Counted from the first letter of the stretch, positions 37,370 to 46,631 are shown. The stretch is DNA of 64,000 nucleotides from JBBRVW01 sp963784645 (GCA_963784645.1 CAWARY010000020.1:310001-374000); one strand, 5' to 3'. Program-made: numbers and translations. Notes: generated from the letters alone by a model not told the origin.

Positions 37370-38337
37370 GCCGGGGGCCTGACAGGAGCTGCCACCATCG
37401 CGAGGCGGCCAAGGCGCAGCTTCCCGGCCCGGGCGTCAGGTTCAGCCCGGACAGTGAGCACCATGAAGTCCAACCTTTCGAGCAGGGCCTGCAGTGATCG
37501 CTCGTTGAAGTAGTTGATGTGCTCGCTCTCCTTGATCACACCTGCGCGCGGAATCGGGCGACCAAACTGCCGCATCACGCCAGAGGCGAAGTCCGCAGCG
37601 ACGAAGAGTGGCTTGTAACGGACCAGTCGATGCAGCCAGCGACGGTAACCGTTGCGCGAGTGCCAGTTCCGGATGCTCGGCTGGTCGAGCGGAACTTCGA
37701 TGTAGACATGGCCCGCGATCGACATAGCCCCACGGATCTCGGCCATGAGTCCGGAGGGATCCGCCAGGTGCTCGAGCACGTGGGCGACCAGCACCAGGTC
37801 GGGTACGGCGTCGACCTCGTCGAGCGAGGAGGCCCGCTCGACACCCGGCAGGGTCGGGGCGTCCGACACATCGACGACGACCTTCCTGGCAGCGTCGATG
37901 TCCGGGAACAGCTGCCCCTGGTCGCCGCCGAAGTCGACGACGCAGCCGAGATTCGGTCCAACCCCTGCCGCCCGAAGTACTTCCGTCGAGAACTGCACCC
38001 GAGCCTTCACGCCTGCGGAGTCAGCCGCGAAGGCGTCGTTCTCCCCGCCTCCGTACCAGGGCTCCCAGTGTCTCCTTGCTCGGACGTACCTGGACCCTCG
38101 GTAGCCGCCGTAGATCGCGCTCATGTCCTCGTCGGAGTAGCGATGGTCGAAGAAGCCGAGCGTGCATGCGGGGCAGTGGCGCAGTGTGACGGGCTCGTCG
38201 AGGACGGTTCCCGTCAGCTCCGCGATGAACGGCGCGACCACGGCGTGGGCGCGGAACACCGACTCGGCGCCGCAGCCTGGGCAGTTGGTGGTCGGGCGTC
38301 GTGCCTCTGCGGCGACACGGCGGGCCGGATCTGTCAT
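37366..38337 (-). CDS. Class I SAM-dependent methyltransferase with N-terminal zinc-binding motif
   Basis: The product is 323 residues. The N-terminal NCPGCGAESVF and RHCPACTLGFF give two CxxC pairs that probably bind zinc. SAM-binding motif I is CVVDFGGDQGQLFPD (about residue 128), followed by KVVVDVSD and DLVLVAHVLEHLADPSGLM. A C-terminal sugar-binding domain as in TylC3-type C-methyltransferases is absent. The likely substrate is a sugar or glycan of this locus. A TAGGGT hexamer (38351-38346) ends nine bases before the ATG and may be a -10 element for a leaderless transcript. The gene overlaps the TPP-enzyme start by four bases. Confidence 0.78.
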   Translation of the reverse strand: MTDPARRVAAEARRPTTNCPGCGAESVFRAHAVVAPFIAELTGTVLDEPVTLRHCPACTLGFFDHRYSDEDMSAIYGGYRGSRYVRARRHWEPWYGGGENDAFAADSAGVKARVQFSTEVLRAAGVGPNLGCVVDFGGDQGQLFPDIDAARKVVVDVSDAPTLPGVERASSLDEVDAVPDLVLVAHVLEHLADPSGLMAEIRGAMSIAGHVYIEVPLDQPSIRNWHSRNGYRRWLHRLVRYKPLFVAADFASGVMRQFGRPIPRAGVIKESEHINYFNERSLQALLERLDFMVLTVRAEPDARAGKLRLGRLAMVAAPVRPPA

Positions 38338-38544
38338 GGGCACGTACCCTAGACCGGCCCGGCGTCCACGCCGCGGCCGCACGTGCAGTGCGGGCTCAGG
38401 GGACGCGCACCCCCGTGCCGCCCCTCAGGGGTCGTCTTGAGCCCCGTCGGTGCGCAGCCGCCGACATTCCAGGGCATCCATTACCCTCGATGCGGAACGA
38501 GGTAGCCGGCATGCCGGGGCCGACATGGCGAGACAGGGGCTGAC

Positions 38545-39654
38545 ATGACCGCCGTCGAAAAGCGTGATCGCGAGATCTTCAATGACTTGTTCGTGCTCGA
38601 GCTTGCGAACAATCACTGGGGCAGTCTCGAGCGCGGGCTGAAGCTTATCCGTGATCACGGCACAGTGGTTCGATACAACAGCGTCCGCGCTGCCATTAAG
38701 CTGCAGTTCCGGGACGTCGACAACTTCGTCCACCCGACTTTCCAGGGCAGCGAGGAACTGCGCTACGTCAAGAAGACGGAAGCAACCAAGCTCACTCGAG
38801 ACGAGTTCGGCGCGATGGTCCGCGAGATCGTCGAGGTGGGCTGCATCCCGATGGCCACACCGTTCGACGAGGCTTCGGTGGACCTCTGCGTCGCCTTCGA
38901 CATGCCGATCATCAAGATCGCCTCCTCCGACATCAACGACTGGCCGCTGATCGAGCGGATCGCGGCCACCAGACGCCCGGTCATCGCCTCCACGGGAGGA
39001 GCCTCGGAGAAGGACCTCGACGACCTCGTCGCCTTTTTCGAGCACCGTGGCATCCCGCTCGCCATCAATCACTGCGTTTCCCTGTATCCGTCCGAGGACC
39101 ACGAGCTCGAGCTCAACCAGATCGACTACCTGAAGGACCGCTACCCAGCTCATGTGATCGGGCTGTCGACGCACGAGTTCCGCGACTGGCAGGCCTCGAT
39201 GTACCTCTCTTACGCGAAGGGCGCCCGTACGTGGGAGCGGCATGTGGACATCGAGCACGACGGCGTAGCCGTGTCCCCCTACTGCTCGACCCCGGAGCAG
39301 GTGGACCAGTGGTTCAAGGCGTTCCAGCGGGCCCGCGAGATGTGCGGCGGTAGCGCCGGTGGACGTCGCGTGGTGGCTCGGCGCGAGACCGAATACCTCG
39401 ACGCACTTGTCCGCGGCGCCTACGCCAAGCGGAATCTAGAGCCCGGTTACGTGTTCTCGAAGGACACGTTCGTACGAGATTTCTACCTCGCGATCCCGCT
39501 GCTCAAGGGCCAGCTGTCGTGCCGCGAGGTCATGAACGGAGAGCAGCTGACGCAAGGCATCGACGCAGACCAGCCATTGACGATCGACCACATCGACGGG
39601 CCGTACAACAGCACCCCCGGGTTGCGCGACCTCATCCTGCAGCGAGGCCTGTAA
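38545..39654 (+). CDS. neuB: NeuB-family nonulosonic acid (sialic acid-like) synthase
   Basis: The product is 369 residues. The N-terminal TIM-barrel has FVLELANNHWGSLERGLKLI (metal- and PEP-binding region), TPFDEASVDLCVAF, IKIASSDINDWPLIE, STGGASEKDLDDL and NHCVSLYPSEDHELEL. The C-terminal SAF/antifreeze-like domain has RGAYAKRNLEPGYVFSKDTF. NeuB enzymes condense phosphoenolpyruvate with an N-acyl hexosamine to make a nine-carbon sugar. No NeuA, NeuC or pseudaminic/legionaminic genes are in this window, so the substrate is unknown. The ATG at 38545 starts a run of tightly packed plus-strand genes reaching 45.4 kb. Confidence 0.88.
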   Translation: MTAVEKRDREIFNDLFVLELANNHWGSLERGLKLIRDHGTVVRYNSVRAAIKLQFRDVDNFVHPTFQGSEELRYVKKTEATKLTRDEFGAMVREIVEVGCIPMATPFDEASVDLCVAFDMPIIKIASSDINDWPLIERIAATRRPVIASTGGASEKDLDDLVAFFEHRGIPLAINHCVSLYPSEDHELELNQIDYLKDRYPAHVIGLSTHEFRDWQASMYLSYAKGARTWERHVDIEHDGVAVSPYCSTPEQVDQWFKAFQRAREMCGGSAGGRRVVARRETEYLDALVRGAYAKRNLEPGYVFSKDTFVRDFYLAIPLLKGQLSCREVMNGEQLTQGIDADQPLTIDHIDGPYNSTPGLRDLILQRGL

Positions 39655-39657
39655 CGC

Positions 39658-40743
39658 ATGGGCGACCGACCGCGCGAGCTGCCGGAGCGGTGTCTCGTCT
39701 ATGGCTCTGGGACGTTCTCCGAACGATTGGCCGAGGGACTCGAGTCCGTCGGTACTCGCGTCAGCTCTCTGATCGACTTCCGACCTGGAGGGCGCAGCAC
39801 TCGGCTCCCGGTCGCCGACCCGGCCGCTCACACGATCGACCGGACCTCGACGGTGCTGCTAGGCGTGTGCAACCCGGAGGTCGACGTTCGAAAGCTTCGT
39901 GGCGACCTGCTCGCGCAGGGCTACCTCGACGTGTGGTCGCCAGTGGACGCCGCGATCGCGCTGGACAGGCGCGGCGTACAGCTCGAGTGCTACTGGTTGA
40001 CCGGCGACCTGGCTATGTACGACGCGCAGCGGTCGGCCATCGATTCCGCCCGCAGCCTTCTGGCGGACGACACCTCGCGAGCCATCTTCGATGCCGTCCT
40101 GCGATACCGGACCACTGGCGACATGGAGTCGCTACCCGCGGTGGAGCCGGTGAGCCGCCAGTACCTGGGCGACGGCCTGGACCTGTTCCACAGGCCCGTC
40201 CGGCTGCTGGACGCAGGGGCATACACGGGCGACACCATCTCTGCCTTCGTCACCGCAGGAGTGGAGATCGACGAGGTGCTGGCCCTCGAGCCGGACCCGG
40301 CCAACTACGAAGCACTGGTGCGAACCCTCCGATCGATAAGTGTCACCGGCCTGGCGTTGCCGTTGGCGCTGTCCGACCGGACACAACTCCTGACCTTTCA
40401 AGGGGAAACGGGAGCCTCCGCGCGGGTATCGCAGGCGGGTTCCACGATGGTGGGAGCGGTTGCGGGCGACGATCTGCTGCACGGCTGGCATCCCACGTAC
40501 ATCAAGATGGACATCGAGGGAGCCGAGCACGGCGCCTTGCTCGGGTTGAGTGCGACACTCACGTCGGACTCGCCGACGCTGGCGATCAGTGCGTACCACG
40601 AGCCCGATCATCTGTGGACGCTTCTGATCTGGCTCCACCACCTCCGCCCGGCATACGCCTTCCACCTGCGCTGCTACGGCTATCAGACGTTCGACACGGT
40701 CCTTTATGCGATCCCCAGACGAACTCAGGAGTCCGCAGGGTGA
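39658..40743 (+). CDS. FkbM-type methyltransferase
   Basis: The product is 361 residues, starting 3 bp after the neuB stop. Residues 1-120 form a Rossmann-like region (LVYGSGTFSERLAEGLESVG). The methyltransferase domain begins LLDAGAYTGDTISAFVTAG (about residue 182) and has LALEPDPANYEALVRTLRS and YIKMDIEGAEHGALLGL, the FkbM-family signature, ending with FDTVLYAIPR. FkbM proteins O-methylate sugars or polyketides, so methylation of a glycan residue is likely. The N-terminal region resembles a nucleotide-sugar-binding domain seen in other FkbM fusions. Its stop overlaps the start of the glycosyltransferase gene. Confidence 0.82.
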   Translation: MGDRPRELPERCLVYGSGTFSERLAEGLESVGTRVSSLIDFRPGGRSTRLPVADPAAHTIDRTSTVLLGVCNPEVDVRKLRGDLLAQGYLDVWSPVDAAIALDRRGVQLECYWLTGDLAMYDAQRSAIDSARSLLADDTSRAIFDAVLRYRTTGDMESLPAVEPVSRQYLGDGLDLFHRPVRLLDAGAYTGDTISAFVTAGVEIDEVLALEPDPANYEALVRTLRSISVTGLALPLALSDRTQLLTFQGETGASARVSQAGSTMVGAVAGDDLLHGWHPTYIKMDIEGAEHGALLGLSATLTSDSPTLAISAYHEPDHLWTLLIWLHHLRPAYAFHLRCYGYQTFDTVLYAIPRRTQESAG

Positions 40744-41687
40744 CCAGTATCGACGTCATCATTCCCGCCTTCAACGAGGAGGAGTGTCTCGACGAGCTGG
40801 TGAGGCGCCTCCTCCAGCTCTTCGACCTGGAGTCGGAGTACACCTGGCGGGCCATCATCGTCGAGAACGGTTCCCAGGACCGCTCGTGGCTCGTGCTGCA
40901 ACGCCTGTGCGCCATGGACCCACGCATCACCGCCGTACGTCTCTCGCGGAACTTCCACATGGACGGCGGGCTGACCGCCGGACTGGACTTCGCCACGGCG
41001 GATGCCGCCGTCTTCATGACGGCGGACCTTCAGGATCCACCGGAGGCAGTGTCGGACTTCGTCCGCCAGTGGGAGAAGGGCGTCCACAACGTCTATGGCC
41101 TCGTCACGGAGCGCCAGGGCACGAGTCGCCTGCGTCGGTTCAACTCCCAGGCCTTCTACTGGCTCGCGAACAGGCTGACGGCCGGCCGGATGCCGCGCAA
41201 CGCGAGCGACTTCCGGCTGATGGATCGGCAGCTCTACGAGACGCTTCGTGGACTCGACGAGCGCAACCGGTTCATGCGGGGGCTTGTGTCATGGGCCGGA
41301 TTCGAGTCTGCAGCCGTACCCGTGCCACGGCCGCCGCGTTTCGCCGGATCTTCCAAGGCGTACAGCCTTCCGGTCTTCGGCCTGGCCGTCCGTGCCATCT
41401 TCGCCCACACCTACCTACCGCTCCGTCTGATCTCCCTGGGCGGCATCGCCTTTTCTGCCCTCTCAGGGCTGTCCTTTCTGGTCTGTGTGGTCGTCTGGCT
41501 CACCCGCGGAGTCCCGTTCGCCGGGTTCGGCAGTCTGGTGTCGTTGGGACTGCTGGGATTCGGGATCTTGACGGTCATGATGGGCACGATGGCCGAGTAC
41601 ATGAGTCTGATCTACGAAGAGGTCAAGGGCCGGCCCAACTTCGTCGTTCGGCAGACGTTGGGCATCGCGCATGAGCCGTCCGGCTGA
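40740..41687 (+). CDS. GtrB/DPM1-type family 2 glycosyltransferase
   Basis: The product is 315 residues from a GTG overlapping the previous stop. IDVIIPAFNEEECLDELVRR begins the GT-A domain. AIIVENGSQDRS, MTADLQDPPEA (D-x-D-like DLQDP) and SDFRLMDRQLYETL match polyprenyl-phosphate glycosyltransferases. Two C-terminal membrane helices (residues 230-300) complete the GtrB pattern. It would charge a polyprenyl phosphate with one sugar on the cytoplasmic face. A GtrA-type flippase gene lies one gene further on, making a Gtr-like donor module. It overlaps the SDR gene by 17 nt. Confidence 0.85.
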   Translation: MTSIDVIIPAFNEEECLDELVRRLLQLFDLESEYTWRAIIVENGSQDRSWLVLQRLCAMDPRITAVRLSRNFHMDGGLTAGLDFATADAAVFMTADLQDPPEAVSDFVRQWEKGVHNVYGLVTERQGTSRLRRFNSQAFYWLANRLTAGRMPRNASDFRLMDRQLYETLRGLDERNRFMRGLVSWAGFESAAVPVPRPPRFAGSSKAYSLPVFGLAVRAIFAHTYLPLRLISLGGIAFSALSGLSFLVCVVVWLTRGVPFAGFGSLVSLGLLGFGILTVMMGTMAEYMSLIYEEVKGRPNFVVRQTLGIAHEPSG

Positions 41688-42624
41688 TCGTGTCCGGTCC
41701 ACGATCCCCACTCGCTCAGCCGCCGGAGAAGCAACGCCACGGCAGCGGGTCCTGCTCCTAGGTGCAGGGGGTTGGTTCGGGCGAACCGCTATCGACCTGA
41801 TCCGGCACGAAGCCCCCGGCTGGGAGGTCCTTCCGGTCACCGGGCGCCCTCGGACACTGCACTCAGGGGGGCGGCAGCTCGACCTCCTCGGTTGGGACTG
41901 GGACCGAGTCCGTCGGTGGGGCCCGAGCTTGGTCGTCAACTGTGCCTTCCTCACCCGGGAGAAGGTTCGGGACCTCGGCCCCGACGCCTACGGCGCGCTG
42001 AACCGGGAGCTGACCGAAAGGTTCGTGCGGACCATCGAACTTCCGAGCGTGGGGTCCGTCGTCACGATCTCGAGCGGAGCGGCCTGGACGCCCGATGGCG
42101 GTTCGCCTGACCCTGCGGTGAACCTGTACGGGCACCTCAAATGGCACGAGGAAGTTTCCACCGAGAGTGCTGCCACCAAGGCCGGCAAGCACGCGGTCAT
42201 CTGCCGAGCATGGTCGGTCTCGGGGCCTTACGTCGGAAGACCCCGCGACTACGCCTTCTCCGACATCGTCGCCCAGGCCTTGGTGGGCGACGTGACGCTC
42301 TCGGCGCGACACCTGGTGTGGCGCCGCTACGTCGATGTCGCGGATCTGCTCGCCGTGGCGGTAGGCCACGCTCTAGGCGGGCGCTCCGGCATGTTCGACA
42401 GCGGCGGCGAGCTCGTCGAGCTCGGCGAGCTCGCCGAGCTCGCGATCTCCATTCTGCGCCCTGGGGCAAGAGTTCATCGGGAGACAGCTTCGGGCGATGC
42501 GGACGACCACTACCACTCGGACAACGCGTCGTGGGAGTCCCGGTGCGCAGCGCTCGGACGCGTTCCGCTGCCGTTGCGGGAGCAGATCCGGCTTACCGCG
42601 GACGCCCTCAAACGGGTCGGCTGA
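41671..42624 (+). CDS. NAD(P)-dependent epimerase/reductase of the extended SDR family
   Basis: The product is 317 residues. The Rossmann motif is RVLLLGAGGWFGRTAIDLI (about residue 25), a Ser in VVTISSGAAWTP and the YGHLKWHEE YxxxK pair form the SDR active site. A later RRYVDVADLLAVAVG matches sugar-nucleotide epimerases. Its place between GtrB and GtrA genes in a CDP-sugar locus makes it a candidate for the 4-keto-reductase (YerF-like) or an epimerase that finishes the sugar; the exact reaction is not readable. The ATG lies inside the end of the glycosyltransferase gene, and its stop overlaps the gtrA start. Confidence 0.75.
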   Translation: MSRPADRVRSTIPTRSAAGEATPRQRVLLLGAGGWFGRTAIDLIRHEAPGWEVLPVTGRPRTLHSGGRQLDLLGWDWDRVRRWGPSLVVNCAFLTREKVRDLGPDAYGALNRELTERFVRTIELPSVGSVVTISSGAAWTPDGGSPDPAVNLYGHLKWHEEVSTESAATKAGKHAVICRAWSVSGPYVGRPRDYAFSDIVAQALVGDVTLSARHLVWRRYVDVADLLAVAVGHALGGRSGMFDSGGELVELGELAELAISILRPGARVHRETASGDADDHYHSDNASWESRCAALGRVPLPLREQIRLTADALKRVG

Positions 42625-43067
42625 TGCAGCCCCCGAAGCGCGAGGTGCGCTATGTGGTTGTCGGCATCTGGAACACGGCCTTCGGCTTCGTCCTGTTCAC
42701 GGTCCTTCAGCAATCGGTCGGCCACCGGATCGGCTACGTGTCAAGTCTGGTGGTCGCCCAGGCGGTCGCGGTCGTGCAAGCGCACGTCACCCAGCGACGC
42801 CTCGTATGGCACTCGCAGAACCCCTACTTTGCAGAGCTGATCAGGTTCGCTGCGTTGTACGGCGTGGTGCTAATGATCAATGTCGTCGGGCTGGCTCTGC
42901 TCGTCGAACGGCTGAAGCTCCCGGTCCTCCCGAGCCAGTACGGCCTGGGCGGGGTCCTGATCGTGGCGACCTACTTCGCGCAGCGCAGATGGGCATTCGC
43001 TGCGGTGACCGACCCGACGCGACCGGACCCGGACCGAGGGCCCGCGGCCCAGCAGTTAGAGTCGTGA
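42624..43067 (+). CDS. gtrA: GtrA-family membrane protein (probable lipid-linked sugar flippase)
   Basis: The product is 147 residues with four membrane helices. YVVVGIWNTAFGFVLFTVLQ at the N-terminus and the Q-x-V-x-x-R-R-L-V-W loop (QRRLVWHSQNPYFAELIRF) are characteristic of GtrA. It ends LGGVLIVATYFAQRRWAFAA, the usual final segment, with a short soluble tail. GtrA proteins move polyprenyl-phosphate sugars made by GtrB across the membrane. The start overlaps the SDR stop by one base (TGATG). The partner GtrB-type gene is one gene upstream. Confidence 0.9.
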   Translation: MQPPKREVRYVVVGIWNTAFGFVLFTVLQQSVGHRIGYVSSLVVAQAVAVVQAHVTQRRLVWHSQNPYFAELIRFAALYGVVLMINVVGLALLVERLKLPVLPSQYGLGGVLIVATYFAQRRWAFAAVTDPTRPDPDRGPAAQQLES

Positions 43068-43099
43068 CCCGTGATCGGGCCGCGTGCAGGGGGAAGACC

Positions 43100-44412
43100 G
43101 TGACGGATGCACTGGAGCCGCGACGCGAAGGCATTCTCAACCAGGTCCGGTCCTACGCTGAGGAGCGTTTCGCAGCTCGGGCCTTCGTCGCCGGCGAAAC
43201 CCCGGTCCCCGTCTCCGGCAAGGTCCTGGACGGCGACGATCTTGCGGCTCTGGTCGACTCGTCTCTCGACGGGTGGCTCACCGCCGGCCGCTTCACCGCG
43301 GACTTCCAGCGTCGGCTGGCGCGCTACGTGGGAACGCGCAGCGCGGTCTTCGTCAACAGCGGGTCGAGCGCCAACCTCTGGCCCTGTCGGCCCTGACCAG
43401 CCCGAAGCTCGGTCAGCGACGACTTGTCGAGGGCGACGAGGTCCTCACTGTGGCGATGGGCTTCCCCACCACGATCAACCCGATCATCCAGAACCGGCTG
43501 CGGCCGGTCCTGGTGGACGTGGAGCTGGGGACCTACGACGCCAAGCCGGAGATGCTCGCCGAGGCGATCGGGCCGCGCACGCGCGCGATCATGATGGCGC
43601 ACACCCTCGGCAATCCCTTCGACCTGGACGTCGTGCGGCAGCTGTGTGACGAGCACGGGTTGTGGTTGGTCGAGGACTCGTGCGACGCGCTCGGGTCGAC
43701 CTACGACGGACGCCGGACGGGGAGCTTCGGGGACACGGCGACTGCCAGCTTCTACCCGGCCCACCACATCACCACCGGTGAGGGCGGCGCGGTCTTCGTC
43801 AAGTCGCCGCTGGTGAAGAAGCAGGTCGAGTCCTTCCGCGACTGGGGACGCGACTGCTACTGCGAGACCGGGCACGACAACACCTGCCTCAAGCGGTTCG
43901 AGTGGCAGCTGGGCGACCTCCCGATCGGCTACGACCACAAGTACATCTACAGCCACGTGGGATACAACCTCAAGGCCACCGACATGCAGGCAGCCCTCGG
44001 GCTGTCGCAGCTCGCGAAGCTGGACGGCTTCGTCGAGGCACGGAAGAAGAACTTCGCCCACTTGTACAGCCGGTTGGACGGCACGCCGGGCCTGCTCCTC
44101 CCGCGGGCAACACCGAAGTCGGACCCTTCGTGGTTCGGGTTCCCGATCACGCTGGGCGAGGACCTGCATGTGGATCGTGCCGCACTCCTGCGCTTCCTCG
44201 ACGAGCGCAAGATCGGGACCCGCCTGATGTTCGCCGGAAACATCACCCGCCAGCCCGCCTACCGGAGCGTGGACTTCCGCGTGGTGGGCGACCTCACGGA
44301 CTCTGACGTCGTCATGAAACGCACGTTCTGGGTCGGCGTGTATCCCGGCCTCACGGCCCCGATGCTCGACTACATCGCCGACAACATCCTCGAGTACCTC
44401 GACAAGGCCTGA
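43100..44412 (+). CDS. rfbH: CDP-4-keto-6-deoxy-D-glucose-3-dehydrase (E1), one missing base near 43378
   Basis: The product is 437 residues once one base is restored, the same length as characterised E1/DdhC enzymes. SFYPAHHITTGEGG has His where aminotransferases have the PLP-binding Lys, the hallmark of these dehydrases. The iron-sulfur ligands follow the E1 pattern C-x57-C-x1-C-x7-C: EDSCDALGS, then GRDCYC, then DNTC. The enzyme uses PMP and a [2Fe-2S] cluster to remove the C3 hydroxyl, giving 3,6-dideoxy-4-keto sugars. Its usual reductase partner (DdhD/E3) is not in the window. The start is a GTG with GGGGGAA upstream. The frame breaks in NSGSSANL, just before LALSALTSPKLG. Confidence 0.9.
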
Positions 44413-45442
44413 TGGTCATGCACTACCTGGTCACGGGCCACACGGGGTTCAAGGGCGCTGGCTCACGCTGCTGCTCAGGGCACGTGGCCACACAGTCTCG
44501 GGGCTGTCGCTGGACCCGGTGCCGGGTGCCCTGTACACGCTCGCGAACATCAGCGAGGACATCGAGAACGACGTCCGGGGCGACATCCGCGAGCCGTCGA
44601 CTGTCCGTGACGCGCTGGAAACCACTCGTCCAGACGTGGTCATCCACATGGCCGCCCAACCGCTCGTCCGGGCATCCTTCGAGAACCCCCGGACCACCAT
44701 GGAGACGAACGTCCTCGGCACGTTGAACGTCCTGGAGGCCGTGCATACCTCCGACACGGTACGAGCGCTCGTCGTCGTCACGACGGACAAGGTCTACCGC
44801 AACGACGGGACCGGGACGCCGTACCGAGAGACCGACCCGCTGGGGGGTCACGACCCGTACAGCGCGTCCAAGGCGATGGCCGAGATCCTGGTCGACTCCT
44901 GGACGAAGAGCTTTCCCGCCTGTCCTACGGCGACCGCGCGGGCCGGCAACGTCATCGGCGGCGGCGACGTGAGCCGGGACCGGCTCCTGCCTGACCTGCT
45001 CGCGGCCATGGCGCGCGGCGATCGGCCGCGCATCCGCTACCCCGATGCCGTCCGGCCGTGGCAGCACGCCCTCGATGCGTTGAACGGTTACCTGACGTTG
45101 GTCCAGGCCCTGCTGGACGGTCGGGTCAGCGAGCCTGCCTGGAACTTCGGGCCCGACCCAGCCAGCTTTCGGACCGTTGGCGAGGTGGCCGATCGGACCG
45201 CCGAGCTGTGGGGCGGCAGCTCTGGATGGGACCGGGACGGAGCCGTGCACCCCCCCGAAGCCGCTCAGCTCACCCTCGATTCGACGCTGGCCACAACCGG
45301 CCTCGATTGGCGGCCACGGTTGTCCTTCGACGACGCACTGAGCTGGACGGTCGACTGGACCCGATCCGTCGGTGAAGGGGCAGACGCGCGCGCGACGTGT
45401 GTCCATCAGGTCAAGGAGTTCGACCGACGCTTCTCGGACTGA
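44412..45442 (+). CDS. rfbG: CDP-glucose 4,6-dehydratase (one missing base near 44458)
   Basis: The product is about 343 residues after restoring one base. The Rossmann motif VTGHTGFKGAWL spans the break. Later motifs are VVIHMAAQPLVRASFENP, VVVTTDKVYRNDG, the YSASKAMAE YxxxK pair, ARAGNVIGGGDVSRDRLLPD and VRPWQHALDALNGYL, all typical of CDP-glucose 4,6-dehydratases (DdhB/RfbG). It converts CDP-glucose to CDP-4-keto-6-deoxyglucose with bound NAD+. The ATG overlaps the rfbH stop by one base (TGATG). Together with rfbF and rfbH it provides the first three steps of CDP-3,6-dideoxyhexose synthesis. Its end is convergent with the GT4 gene. Confidence 0.9.
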
Positions 45443-45460
45443 TCGCCGACCAGCGGACGC

Positions 45461-46603
45461 TCAGCTCCTACCGCTCAGCGCAGCCGAGAGCGCCGCCTCG
45501 GCCTGTGTCCACGACCAGTGGGCCAGCACGCGCTCACGACCGGCAGCGCCCATGGTCCGAGCCCGCTCCGGGTCCGCGAGCAGCCCGCCGACCGCGGCCG
45601 CAACCGACGCTCGTGGAGCGGCCGTCGACGACGAGTCCGGTGCGGTCCTGGTCGACCGTCTCGGGTGCACCGCCCGAGTTGCCCGCCACAACCGGGAGCC
45701 CGGACGCAGCGGCCTCGAGGTAGACGATGCCGAGGCCTTCGACCTCGAGGCCGGCCTTGCGAGTGCGTGTGGGCATGCAGAACACGTCGCCAGCAGCGAA
45801 GTGCGGTGGCAGCTCGGCCCAGGGCTTGGGGCCGGTGAACACCACTTCCTCGGCGACGCCGAGGTCGCGTGCCAGGCGTTGCAGCTTGGCGCGCATCGGA
45901 CCGTCGCCCACGAGCAGCAGCGCCGCATCGGGGACCGCCCGTCGGATCTCCGGCAGCGCAGCGACGAGCACGTCCTGCCCCTTGCGCGCCACGAAGCGTG
46001 ACACGCACACGACGACCGGGCGATCGCCGAGCCCGTACAACCGTCGCACAGCGCGTACCGTCGACGTCCGGACGGAAGGCCAGGGTGTCCACGCCTGGAG
46101 TCAGCTGGCGCCATCCGGCCCGCGGCTTCAGGCGACAGTGCTCTGGCGATCTCGGAGCGCGTGTACTCGCCGGTGTAGGTGAGCACGTCGTTGCGGTCTC
46201 CGATCAGACGGAGGACCCGGCGTACGGCCGGCGCCTTGGCCCACCAGACCTCGTGGCCGTGGGTGGTTGCCACGGTCCGCCGCACGGGGCCGCGTGCCTT
46301 GAGGGCCGATGCCATCAGCCCGAGCGGTGCGGCCGCCCCGAACCAGACCGAGTCGCACTGGAACCGGCGCGCGATCGCGACGGACCGTCGGGTGATCGCG
46401 GGCGTCGGCAGCATGAGCCGAGCCGGGTCCCGGACGACGGGGAACGGCAAGGACGCGTCGAACGCGGAATCACCCTCCTGGCGGGCCGTGTGGACGACCA
46501 CTGACGCGGGGTCCAGGCGCTGAGCCATGGCCAGGACGAACGACTCGATCCCTCCCACTCTCGGGGGGAAGTCGTTCGTGATGATCAACGTCCGGCGCGA
46601 CAC
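45461..46603 (-). CDS. Family 4 glycosyltransferase, PimB-like mannosyltransferase (three frameshifts)
   Basis: The product is about 380 residues with no net frame change. It begins TLIITNDFPPRVGGIESFVL and AMAQRL, as in actinobacterial PimB-type enzymes, and has TTHGHEVWWAKAP, TYTGEYTRSEIARALSPEA and, after shifts near 46120 and 46055, GVDTLAFRP-like MDTLAFRPDVDGT and VVVCVSRFVARKGQDVLVAA. The donor-site motif is PTRTRKAGLEVEGLGIVYLE (E-x7-E). The last shift, near 45615, leads to VAAAVGGLLADPERARTMGA. PimB-type enzymes add mannose to phosphatidylinositol mannoside at the cytoplasmic membrane face. A role in the glycan island is an alternative. Confidence 0.78.
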   Translation of the reverse strand: MSRRTLIITNDFPPRVGGIESFVLAMAQRLDPASVVVHTARQEGDSAFDASLPFPVVRDPARLMLPTPAITRRSVAIARRFQCDSVWFGAAAPLGLMASALKARGPVRRTVATTHGHEVWWAKAPAVRRVLRLIGDRNDVLTYTGEYTRSEIARALSPEAAGRMAPADSRRGHPGLPSGRRRYALCDGCTGSAIARSSCACHASWRARGRTCSSLRCRRSDGRSPMRRCCSWATVRCAPSCNAWHATSASPRKWCSPAPSPGPSCHRTSLLATCSACPHALARPASRSKASASSTSRPLRPGSRLWRATRAVHPRRSTRTAPDSSSTAAPRASVAAAVGGLLADPERARTMGAAGRERVLAHWSWTQAEAALSAALSGRS

Positions 46604-46631
46604 GAGGGATCACCCTACGGACAGCCGGGAG

